Positions 6,634-12,244 of a stretch of DNA of 12,244 nucleotides are shown one piece after another. Within the stretch, counting starts at the first letter, position 1. Every line of letters starts with the position of its first letter. The position numbers were made by a program, and so were the translations under genes. Source of the stretch: Baffinella frigidus. Its lineage: Eukaryota; Cryptophyceae; Cryptomonadales; Baffinellaceae. The notes under the pieces were generated by a model. That model saw nothing but the letters and a program-made list of their open reading frames with translations. It did not search any database and was not told the DNA's origin. The stretch lies in assembly GCA_026770585.1 (NCBI GenBank), contig MU646332.1, positions 975,959-988,202 on the forward strand, written 5' to 3'.

Positions 6634-6809
6634 TATGACCCACGAGAAACAATCTGTCGGTCTCATTCGTTCCAGTTGTTTGTGAAAAGCTGAAACTGAC
6701 TGATGTGGGGGTCTGCTTTTTAGTTTTCCAACAAACAAACTGGCCCAAATTGCCAATGGTCAGTATTAAAAACTGATTGGTAGCCGTTGATGATTCTCGT
6801 CGGCCACAC
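6633..6809 (-). mobile_element. MITE family 3, copy 1 (GTGTGGCC ends, TA target), inverted
   Basis: This is a 177-bp element flanked by TA at 6631-6632 and 6810-6811. The right end reads CTCGTCGGCCACAC and the left end is the diverged GTATGACCCACGAG. Its reverse complement aligns along its length with 7293-7482, sharing TGGCAATTTGGGCCAGT, AAAACTAAAAAGCAGACCC and CAGTTTCAG. The two copies are therefore in opposite orientation. No coding capacity. Confidence 0.8.
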
Positions 6810-6816
6810 TAGCGTA

Positions 6817-6935
6817 CAGGGGTACCTCGCTCATAAGAAAGCGCCCCTCCCCCCTAGGACCACCATAGGGCCCTAGGCACAGGCTTGCTGCAGGTTCCTA
6901 GGGGGAGGCGCTTTCTTATGAGCGAGATACCCCTG
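6817..6935. mobile_element. MITE family 1, copy 2
   Basis: This is a 119-bp element with better preserved ends than copy 1. CAGGGGTACCTCGCTCATAA on the left is matched almost perfectly by the complement of the right end (CAGGGGTATCTCGCTCATAA), continuing through GAAAGCGCC. TA is at 6815-6816 and 6936-6937. It lies only four bases beyond the TA of family 3 copy 1. The near-identical arms suggest this is the youngest copy here. Confidence 0.9.
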
Positions 6936-6937
6936 TA

Positions 6938-7149
6938 ATAAAGGTCTCTTTCGAGCGTCAGAGCTCGTTGCCCTCCCGCACACCACAGATCGTCTGCCGC
7001 ACACCTTGCTCCGCATCCCCCCCCCCTGTGAACCTCTGTCGGACAGGTGACGAGCCTCGTCTCCTCCCAAGCGGGGTCTCACCCCCCGCCCGCGCCTCCC
7101 TGCACGAGCACGCTGCATCTGTGCTCTTCTAGGGTGCGTGTGCTTCTGA
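6938..7149. other. C-rich spacer with one copy of tandem repeat B
   Basis: No gene called. A pyrimidine-rich tract includes CCCCCCCCC near 7018-7026, and one unit of repeat B lies at about 7031-7060. The C/T-rich composition ahead of the exon-like frame at 7150 would suit an intron, which is inference only. Confidence 0.35.
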
Positions 7150-7293
7150 TGTCACGTCCTTCGGCCCTGGTCAGACACAGCCCCAGTGGTGAAAGATATC
7201 ACACGGTTTGTCAAGTCAATCCAAGAAAAACAGGACAGTTGTGAAACGGTACTTGAACAGAGGCAACTCGCTGATGAGGAGCAACCCTTCTAG
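7150..7293 (+). CDS. Exon-like open frame ending at a MITE boundary
   Basis: There is no ATG. The frame is open from 7150 to TAG at 7291-7293. It reads ...SDTAPVVKDITRFVKSIQEK, then QDSCETVLEQRQLADEEQPF, a hydrophilic, coiled-coil-like composition quite unlike the repeat-derived frames. Possible acceptors are ACAG (7177-7180) and CCAG (7183-7186). A possible donor GTACTT is at 7240-7245, resembling the GTACG donors of the ZIP gene. As at 6631, the stop is TA plus the first base of a family 3 MITE. The last 35 bases may instead be a damaged family 1 MITE end (CAGAGGCAACTCGCT at 7257). No family recognised. Confidence 0.25.
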   Translation, partial: CHVLRPWSDTAPVVKDITRFVKSIQEKQDSCETVLEQRQLADEEQPF

Positions 7294-7482
7294 TGTGGCC
7301 GACGAGTCCGGGCAAAGGCCATCCATCAGTTTTTGAGCAGTTTTTTTTCACCAATAAAATGGCAATTTGGGCCAGTGTGTTGGTCGAAAAACTAAAAAGC
7401 AGACCCATGTCCCGGGCAGTTTCAGTTTTAAACAAAAAACTGGTAGTTATGAGACTGGTTGATGGGTTCTGGTCGGCCACAC
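7293..7482 (+). mobile_element. MITE family 3, copy 2
   Basis: This is a 190-bp element with ends GTGTGGCCGACGAG and CTGGTCGGCCACAC, flanked by TA at 7291-7292 and 7483-7484. It is the inverted relative of 6633-6809. It lies directly against, and possibly inside, a third family 1 element. Confidence 0.85.
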
Positions 7483-7484
7483 TA

Positions 7485-7575
7485 AGCACCCCCCCCTCTC
7501 TAAGACCACCGTAGGGCTATCCATAGGTATCGGCATAGTGTAGGGTCCTAGGGGGGGGCGCCTCCGGCTTACTCG
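7485..7575. mobile_element. MITE family 1, copy 3, damaged
   Basis: AGCACCCCCCCCTCTCTAAG followed by ACCACCGTAGGGC corresponds to the inner part of copies 1 and 2, and GGGTCCTAGGGGGGGGCGCC matches their right arm before similarity fades. The left outer TIR is absent here. A weak match to it (CAGAGGCAACTCGCTGATGAG, about 75 percent over 24 bases) sits at 7257, left of the family 3 element. That fits family 3 having inserted into this copy. Confidence 0.6.
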
Positions 7576-7620
7576 AACATTTTGACGACAGTGGGTGGCA
7601 GGCCTTAATTAATTGAGGTC

Positions 7621-7790
7621 CGCGAAACATGGGGGGGTGCGGTCATTAAATTTAAAGCCCGCAGAGAAAGCGGTCGGTGTGGACCCTAAATTCAATACAA
7701 TTGAGGCACGCACTCAAATCGGTCGGTGTGGACATTAAATTGAGGACACTCAAGGCACGCGCTCAACTTGTTTGGTGTGCTGTTCTTCAT
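7621..7790 (+). repeat. ~49-bp satellite, left copy (GCGGTCGGTGTGGAC)
   Basis: CGGTCGGTGTG recurs at 7671 and 7720, with a diverged unit at 7770 (period 49) and a degenerate unit start near 7636. Each unit includes ATTAAATT or CTAAATTC and GGCACGC(A/G)CTCAA. About 60 bp from 7621 align without gaps to 10449 onward (offset 2828). Confidence 0.8.
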
Positions 7791-7929
7791 TAGACTCACG
7801 GTTAATGTGACCCTGAACCCTCGCCCCCCTCCTCACCCCAAAACCTCCGCACCTCCTTGCCTCTGCGGTTGGGATTCACAATCTCCACAAAATGTCGGTC
7901 TCTTCGTCCCTCGCCGAGACCTGTTCTAG
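7791..7929. other. Short spacer before the telomeric array
   Basis: C-rich sequence, with several frames open over short distances (for example ...IHNLHKMSVSSSLAETCSR near 7871-7935). No supported gene. Confidence 0.3.
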
Positions 7930-8179
7930 GATTTTGGGTTTCAGATTTCGGGTTTCGGGTTGAGGGTTGAGGGTTTAGGGTTTGGAGTTTAGGGATTAGG
8001 ATTAAGGGTTTAGAGTTTAGGGCTTAGGGTTGAGGGTTTATGGTTTAGGGGTTTGGGGTTGTAAGGGTGTTATGTTCTGGAATTGGGGTTCAAGGTTTAA
8101 AAGTCATAGTTACGGGTTGGGCTCTGGGTTTCAGGGTTATGGCTTTAATATAGGGTTGAGAGTTTAAATTCAGGTTCAG

Positions 8180-8290
8180 GGTTCAGGATTTGGGGTTTGG
8201 GGTTGAGGGTTGAAGGTTGAGGGTTGAGGGTTGAGGGTAGAGGGTTGAGGGTAGAGGGTTGAGGGTAGAGGGTAGAGGGTTGAGGTTTAG
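8180..8290 (+). repeat. TTGAGGG / TAGAGGG variant domain
   Basis: Consecutive GGGTTGA units are interspersed with GGGTAGA, forming a locally homogenised sub-array inside the large block. Confidence 0.75.
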
Positions 8291-8643
8291 GGTTCAGGGT
8301 TTAGGGTTCAGGGTTTAGGGTTTAGAGTTAAGAGTTGAGGGTTAGGGCTGGGGGTGTAGGTTTCAGGGTTGAGGGGTTAACATAGGGTTACGAATTACAA
8401 TTAGGGTTAAGGGTTTCGGGTTTCGGGTTCAGGGTTTAGGTCTTGATAGATAGGTCTTGACGGTTGAGGATTGAGGATTGAGGGTTGAGGGTTGAGGGCT
8501 TGGGTTGAGGGTTTAGGGTTTGTGCTTGAGGGTTGAGGGTTTAGTGTTATGGTTTATGGTTCAGGGTTTGAGGTTTATGGTTTTGGGTCTAAGGTTTAGG
8601 GTTTAGGGTTTTGGTTAAGGGTGAGGGTTTTGGCGTAAGGCCA

Positions 8644-8848
8644 ATGGTTTATGGTTTATGGTTTATGGTTGATGGTTTGTGTTTCATGGTTTATGGATTA
8701 TGATTCATGGTGTATGTTTCATGGTTCATGCTCCATGGTTTATGGTTTATTGTTTGTGGTTTACGGTTTATGGTTTATGGTTTGTGGTTTGTGGTTTATG
8801 GTTTATGGTTTATGGTTTATGGTTCATGGTTTATGGTTCATAATTTAG
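8644..8848 (+). repeat. TTTATGG variant domain
   Basis: The G-run is broken by T in nearly every unit (GGTTTAT, GGTTCAT, GGTTTGT), with perfect GGTTTAT runs near 8645-8667 and 8797-8822. Open frames with MVYGLWF repeats here are translations of this 7-mer. Confidence 0.85.
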
Positions 8849-8884
8849 GGTTCAGAGTTTCTAAAGGGTTTACGGTCCAGGGGT

Positions 8885-10130
8885 CAGGGTCCAAGGACCT
8901 CAGTTCAGGGTTCATGGTTCAGGGTTTAGGGTTTAAATTTCATTGTTTGGGGTTTAGGTGTTGAGTTTTAGGGTTCAGGGTTTAAGGTTGAGAGTTCAGG
9001 GTGGAGGGTTCAGGGTTGAGTGTTTATGGTTTGAGGTTGAGGGTTTAGGGTTTAAGGTTTGTGGTTCAGGTTTGGGTTTTGGGGTTCAGGGTTCAGGGTT
9101 CAGAGTTAAGTGTGTAGGGTTCAAGGTTGAGGGTTGAGGGCTTAGGCTTTAGAGTTTAGGGATTGGGGGTTAGAGGTGAGGGTTTCGGGTTTAGGGTTTA
9201 GGGTTTTAGGGTTCAGGATTTGGGGTTCAGGGTTCAGGGTTTAGGGATTTGGGTCCAAGGTCCTTGGTTCAGGGTTCAGTGTTCAAGGTTCAGGGTTTAG
9301 GGTTCAGGGTTTGGGGTATAGGTCTTAAGTTTTAGGGTTTAGGATTCAATGTTTAGTGTTGAGGGTTTAGGGTTTGAGGTGTAGGGTTTAGGATTTAGTG
9401 TTTAACATTTATTGTTTGGGGTTTGGGTGTTCGGTTTTAGGGTTCAGGGTTTAAGGTTTAGGGTTTGGGGCGGAGGGTTGAGGGTTCAGTGTTTATGGTT
9501 TAGTGTTTATGGTTTAGGGTTTAGGGTTTGGGGTTCAGGGTTGGGTTTTGGGGTTCAAGGGTTAGGGTTAGGGTTCCGGGGTCAGTGTGTAGGGTTTAAG
9601 GTTGCGGGCTGAAGGCTTAGGTTTTAGGGGTTAGGGGTTAGGGGTTAGGGGTTAGGGGTTAGGGGTTAGGGGTTAGGGGTTAGGGGTTAGGGGTTAGGGG
9701 TTAGGGTTTTAGGGTTTAGGATTTGGGGTTTATGGTTAAGGGTTTAGGGATCAAAGTCCAAGGTCCTTTGTTCAGGGTTCAGTGCTCGGTGTTTAGGGTT
9801 TTGGGTTTGGGGTTCAGGGTTTGGGGTATAGGTCTTAAGTTTTTGGGTTTGGGATTCAATGTTCAGGTGTAGGGTTTAGGGTTTATGTTGTAAGGTTTAG
9901 GGTTCAGGGTTTAAATTTAGGGTTTAAGGTTTAGGGTTCAGGGTGGAGGGTTGAGGGTTGAGGGTTTAGTGTTTAAGGTTTGAGGTTTAGGGTTTAGGGT
10001 TTAAGGTTTGTGGTTCAGGGTTGGGTTTTGGGGTTCAGGGTTGAGTGTTTAGTGTTTAGTGTGTAGGGTTTAAGGTTGAGGGTTGAGGGCTCAGGTTTTA
10101 GAGTTTAGAGGTGAGGGTTTAGGGTATATG
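8885..10130 (+). repeat. ~475-510-bp higher-order repeat within the telomeric array
   Basis: Landmarks recur in order. TGTGTAGGGTT(C/T)AAGGTTG is at 9111, 9586 and 10060 (spacing 475, 474). GGGGTATAGGTCTTAAGTTT is at about 9313 and 9823 (510). GTCCAAGG is at 8889, 9253 and 9756 (364, 503). ATTGTTTGGGGTTT is at 8942 and 9411 (469). So the degenerate 7-mer field has itself been duplicated in tandem about three times. Confidence 0.75.
9624..9700 (+). repeat. Eleven perfect TTAGGGG units
   Basis: 77 bases comprise exactly eleven identical 7-mers, the only perfectly homogeneous stretch in the block. It occupies the place where the other higher-order copies have AGAGTTTAGGG-type sequence, implying recent local expansion. 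Confidence 0.92.
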
Positions 10131-10279
10131 GTGTAGGATTTAGGGTTTAGGGTTTGGGGTTCAAGGTTTAGGGTTCAAGGTTCAGGGATTAGTGATTAGG
10201 GTTCAGGGTTTTAGATTGACTTGTTTTAGTTTTAGGGTATCGTGTTTCGGGTTCTGGTTCAGAGGTTTGGGGCTTAGGG

Positions 10280-10408
10280 TTGCAATTTTGCACGCTGCAC
10301 CATTCGGAAACTCTTTCCCCCGAGAAATATTGGCCCTACTTCCAGCCCGAATATGCGCTCAGCTTCATTCCCCGGGTTGTAAGCGATGTTGTGCCAAAAA
10401 ACTTTTCG
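10280..10408 (+). CDS. Exon-like fragment right of the array, family unknown
   Basis: From ATG 10280 one frame reads ...HHSETLSPEKYWPYFQPEYA, then LSFIPRVVSDVVPKNFSRSG. This is a balanced, aromatic-rich composition unlike the repeat translations. The frame continues to 10519 through satellite sequence and is probably not coding there. It could be an exon or a broken gene remnant caught between the array and the satellite. No motif identified. Confidence 0.2.
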
Positions 10409-10560
10409 CGGTCGGGGTGTGGGCCCAAAATTCAAGGTGTTAAAGTTTCGCGAAACACGGGTATGTGTGGTCCTTTCATTTCAGGCACGCAGAGACAGCG
10501 GTCGGTGTGCGGTCCTTAATGTATCAAGGTACGCACCTCAATTTTGGGTGTGTACCTCGT
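10407..10560 (+). repeat. ~45-49-bp satellite, right copy
   Basis: CGGTCGGGGTGTGGGCCCAA (10409) and CGGTCGGTGTGCGGTCC (10499) match units of the left copy, with a diverged unit between them. CGCGAAACA at 10449 to about 10510 aligns without gaps to 7621 onward. An imperfect hairpin, AGGTACGCACC against GGGTGTGTACCT, lies at about 10526-10556. Confidence 0.75.
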
Positions 10561-10677
10561 ATTGTGGTACCTTGTGTTCCAGTAAGACTTGCAGAGTTGA
10601 CAGTACTCTTGGATTGCGACTTTTCGTCCATTAGGATCGACGGCGCTCATCATTCCTTGGCTCGCGCGTTCACAGGA
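10561..10677 (+). CDS. Exon-like frame ending at a MITE, family unknown
   Basis: Within an open frame starting at ATG 10465, the part from 10561 reads VVPCVPVRLAELTVLLDCDF, then SSIRIDGAHHSLARAFTG. It reaches the MITE target site at 10676-10677 and then stops inside the element at 10734. The composition (alternating hydrophobics, then SIRIDGAHH) is protein-like. It lies 425 bp upstream of the ZIP start and could be part of another gene or an upstream exon. No family can be assigned. Confidence 0.2.
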
Positions 10678-10798
10678 CCACCAGCCCTCAGAAGTGAACC
10701 AAATCGCGATGTGGAGACTTGTGGGCAATCCTGAGGATTTACCAGGGGAAATCAACTTTTGCGATCGCTCGATTGGGTTCACTTCTGAGGGCTGGTGG
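10678..10798. mobile_element. MITE family 4, copy 1 (CCACCAGCCC ends, GA duplication)
   Basis: This is a 121-bp element. Left end CCACCAGCCCTCAGAAGTGA continues to ACCAAATCG, and the right end is its complement (CGATTGGGTTCACTTCTGAG...GGGCTGGTGG). The dinucleotide GA flanks it at 10676-10677 and 10799-10800. It shares TIR sequence with 11544-11693 and 11877-12016. Non-coding. Confidence 0.85.
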
Positions 10799-10800
10799 GA

Positions 10801-11101
10801 ACCCCCCACCCAACCCGCCCCCCCCCGGGCAACGAAGGTGCTTTGGTGCTTTGGTGCTTTGGTGCAAAGGTCTTTGTTCGCAGAAGTTGACTTTAGGTCA
10901 CAGGTGATGAAGGTTGACTTTGAAAAGTCAAACCGTCAACTTCAGCCCGATGAGCCTCGTAACCTTGGGGGAGAGGCGCACCGAGCTCGGCGGCGGCGTC
11001 TCCTCTACAGCCCGAGGACCCTGACCGGAGCTGGCAAGGCCGCACGGGTCGCTGGGTCAGCGCAGAAGCCTGGGAACCGAGACCGCATCGACGCCCACAC
11101 G
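10801..11101. other. Region upstream of the ZIP gene: C-run, GCTTTGGT repeat, foldback, GC-rich leader
   Basis: After a C-rich tract there are three 8-bp units GCTTTGGT (about 10840-10864). A compact foldback follows (GAAGTTGAC near 10880 against GTCAACTTC near 10947, with GGTTGACTTT-GAA-AAGTCAAACC inside). From about 10960 the DNA is GC-rich. The ZIP frame stays open upstream (Arg-rich ...RARRRRLLYSPRTLTG...), so an N-terminal extension or transit peptide cannot be excluded. No TATA-like element is convincing. Confidence 0.45.
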
Positions 11102-11527
11102 ATGGCCTCGGGCACGGACGATATGCTCGACCTTATTATACGGGGAACCACGCTCGCCTGCATCCCAGCTGGCGCTATGTTTGTTGGGGGGATGGCAGCC
11201 TTGGTTTCTCCAATTCTCCCGCCCAAAAAAATCACATTCGCTCTTCAACACTTCGCCGTACGTGCGCCCACTCCCACACTCCCAGCCTGAATCTCAATCC
11301 CCCAGCCTGACTCTCAATGATGTCCCCCACGCAACAAGCCAGCAGCACCGGGCCCCGCATCTTCTCACAACCAAGCCGTGGTCATGAACTCGCCCTCAGC
11401 ACATGCGCAGCCTCAAACCCGACGCCGGGGCGCAGGCTGGCATGGTGTTGGCAGCCGTCTCCCAAGAGCTCGTCCCGTCCCTTACGGCGGCGGAGGACCA
11501 GGCGTCGGTGATCGCTCTGATCGTGGG
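11102..11527 (+). CDS. ZIP-family metal-ion transporter, 5' part (two exons, truncated by window or elements)
   Basis: Exon 1 (11102-11257) starts at ATG in a good context (CACACGATGGC). It reads MASGTDDMLDLIIRG, TTLACIPAGAMFVGGMAALV (first membrane segment), SPILPPKK, then FALQHFA. A GT-AG intron, 11258-11435 (GTACGT...GCGCAG, 178 nt), joins in phase 0 to exon 2: AGMVLAAVSQELVPSLTAAE, then DQASVIALIVG. The joined ...LQHFA/AGMVLAAVSQELVP... is the second membrane segment, as recalled for ZIP (Zrt/Irt-like, PF02535) proteins that carry a HFAAG..LAAV..EL(L/V)P pattern. These move Zn, Fe or Mn into the cytosol. Exon 2 probably ends at 11527 before GTACGA (phase 2). If it is not spliced, the frame runs through a MITE to a TGA at 11706-11708. 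A full ZIP has about eight membrane segments, and no further exon is recognisable to the end of the window. The gene is therefore either continued beyond or truncated. Confidence 0.6.
11258..11435 (+). other. Intron 1 of the ZIP gene
   Basis: 178 nt, donor GCC/GTACGT, acceptor GCGCAG/GCT, phase 0. It contains a small direct repeat, CCAGCCTGA(A/C)TCTCAAT, at about 11282-11318 and in-frame stops in the exon 1 frame. Removing it restores a continuous ZIP-like membrane helix. Confidence 0.6.
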
Positions 11528-11543
11528 GTACGAGCACCGCCGA

Positions 11544-11693
11544 CCACCAACCCGCAGGATTGGACCAAATCGGCAATTTGAGAGTGAAGATTCACCCTTG
11601 ATTTACCCTTGCAGAGACCCCGGATCTGGGGTCTCTGCAAGGGTAATCTCAAGTCTGAAATCGATGGTTTGGTCCAACCAGGAGGGTTGGTGG
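11544..11693. mobile_element. MITE family 4, copy 2, in or after the second ZIP exon (GA duplication)
   Basis: This is a 150-bp element, CCACCAACCCGCAGGATTGG...GGGTTGGTGG, with the ACCAAATCG motif at the inner edge of the TIR. GA lies at 11542-11543 and 11694-11695. It begins 16 bases after the predicted exon 2 end, so it probably lies in intron 2. A paralogous empty site at 11829-11864 has the two flanks joined with a single GA. Confidence 0.9.
11603..11646. repeat. 19-bp perfect hairpin in the MITE core
   Basis: TTACCCTTGCAGAGACCCC (11603-11621), loop GGATCT, and the exact complement at 11628-11646. Pairing extends further outward with a short bulge (CTTGA against TCAAG). A transcript would fold into a long stem of the kind that can yield small RNAs; that is inference. 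Confidence 0.9.
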
Positions 11694-11876
11694 GAACCGT
11701 CCAGCTGACCTCATTTTCAATGTTGGTAGGCTTATACGCCCTTCACCAATTCATTACACTAGTTCAATTCCGTCTACTGTGGGGGCAAAAAAGAGCCCGG
11801 TCTCACCAAATGGCGAGACTAAATAGACTCGTGGGATACGAGCACCACCGAACCGTCTAGCTGGTCTTGAGCACTA
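11694..11876. other. Spacer between family 4 copies 2 and 3, carrying the duplicated empty site
   Basis: Nothing gene-like is certain (one frame reads SMLVGLYALHQFITLVQFRL near 11717-11776). At 11829-11851, TCGTGGGATACGAGCACC followed by ACCGA copies 11521-11543 with two mismatches. It is followed directly by ACCGTCTAGCTG, the copy of ACCGTCCAGCTG at 11696-11707. Confidence 0.6.
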
Positions 11877-12016
11877 CTACCAGCCACCAGAAGTGAACCA
11901 AATCGGGTTGAGGAAGAAAGGCTTTTTCACCAGGCGGCAACCTCTCAGGGTTTACCTCTGGTGAAATTTACTACAGGTGGAATATCCCGATCTGGTAAAC
12001 TTCGGGTGGTTGGTGG
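11877..12016. mobile_element. MITE family 4, copy 3 (TA duplication)
   Basis: This is a 140-bp element. Left end CTACCAGCCACCAGAAGTGA continues ACCAAATCGGG, and the right end reads CCCGATCTGGTAAACTTCGG...GGTTGGTGG. TA lies at 11875-11876 and 12017-12018. An internal stem TTTCACCAG against CTGGTGAAA is present. It shares the AGAAGTGAACCAAATCG block with copy 1. Confidence 0.8.
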
Positions 12017-12145
12017 TAGAGTCGTTCGTTGCAAACTGATTACACACAGAGAACGGTCATAGCAACATTACGCAAGATTTCGGTACCGTCGGTACACGCC
12101 TCCTGTACGCGCTCCTGTGCTTCCCACTCACCTCCGTGCACAACC

Positions 12146-12244
12146 CTATCCACTATCAATTCCTTCTTTCTCCACCCTTCCCACTATCAATTCCTTCTTT
12201 CTCCACCCTTCCCACTATCAATTCCTTCTTTCTCCACCCTTCCC
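12146..12244. repeat. 31-bp minisatellite, continuing past the window end
   Basis: CACTATCAATTCCTTCTTTC plus TCCACCCTTCC forms a unit starting at 12151, 12182 and 12213 (exact 31-bp period), with essentially no differences between units. The pyrimidine-rich strand is the plus strand. One frame is open from about 12042 through the repeat, but a period not divisible by three and the low complexity argue against coding. Confidence 0.92.

Larger units (their letters stand above)
7930..10280 (+). repeat. 2.35-kb degenerate interstitial TTTAGGG array
   Basis: An almost uninterrupted field of G-rich 7-mers related to TTTAGGG: TTGAGGG, TTCAGGG, TTTATGG, TTAGGGG, GTAGAGG and others. Perfect TTTAGGG pairs are scattered throughout. 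Translations give low-complexity VQGLGFRV or MVYGLWF repeats and are not genes. Variants are clustered rather than mixed, and longer motifs recur about every 475-510 bp. It reads 5' to 3' toward the right, as at a right chromosome end, but non-telomeric DNA follows for 2 kb. Confidence 0.92.

Noticed and set aside
8651-8964. Open frames encoding MVYGLWFMV-type repeats
   Set aside because: They are direct translations of the TTTATGG 7-mer array; period and composition follow the DNA repeat.
9412-9612. Open frame encoding VQGLGFRVWG-type repeats
   Set aside because: It is a translation of the degenerate TTTAGGG array, with no non-repeat segment.
1455-10280. A true chromosome end
   Set aside because: Both telomere-like blocks are highly degenerate and have non-telomeric DNA on both sides.
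11403-11708. 101-codon frame from ATG 11403 as a stand-alone gene
   Set aside because: Its informative part is better explained as ZIP exon 2 starting at 11436; the remainder is a read-through of the MITE.
12042-12244. Open frame to the window end
   Set aside because: Much of it is the 31-bp minisatellite read in successive frames, and the preceding part has no start codon or recognisable motif.

Overview
This looks like nuclear DNA of a eukaryote, probably a microalga or other protist. The evidence is abundant degenerate TTTAGGG/CCCTAAA 7-mers (the plant/green-algal, cryptophyte, dinoflagellate and oomycete telomere type), GT-AG intron signatures, Ala/Pro-rich GC-rich exon pieces, and many small palindromic elements flanked by short target duplications. 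The species cannot be fixed from the sequence. I see no rRNA, tRNA, CRISPR array, bacterial operon or intact transposase gene. Gene density is very low and most open frames are chance frames in repeats.

Layout. 1-1380: GC-rich unassigned DNA with strong inverted repeats (two mutually exclusive hairpins at 577-642, another at 1306-1328). About 1455-2262: a degenerate CCCTAAA block interrupted by two non-telomeric inserts. 2262-2805: spacer with a MITE (2550-2720). 2932-3613: a plausible two-exon gene of uncertain family. 3614-4650: repeat-rich DNA with a MULE-type MITE carrying an 11-bp target duplication (3904-4020), a GACGCACG repeat and a 111-124-bp higher-order repeat built partly of telomere-like 7-mers. 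4868-5395: three separate 21-23-bp tandem repeats. 5337-7293: small exon-like fragments among a MITE cluster with three TIR families, two elements of which share one TA. 7620-7790: a ~49-bp satellite. About 7930-10280: a 2.35-kb degenerate TTTAGGG block with locally homogenised 7-mer variants and a ~475-bp higher-order repeat. 10407-10560: the same satellite again, in direct orientation. 10678-12016: three copies of a fourth MITE family. 12146-end: a 31-bp minisatellite running off the window.

The best-supported protein gene is the 5' part of a ZIP-type metal-ion transporter at 11102-11527 (+). A GT-AG intron (11258-11435) joins two frames into a continuous ...LQHFA/AGMVLAAV... membrane segment. 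One MITE lies upstream and two lie downstream of its second exon. The left C-strand block and the right G-strand block are oriented like the two ends of a chromosome, yet ordinary DNA lies outside both, so these are interstitial or subtelomeric blocks, not a terminus.

The most informative structure is in the fourth MITE family. A paralogous unoccupied site at 11829-11864 shows exactly where the copy at 11544-11693 inserted and that it duplicated the dinucleotide GA rather than TA.
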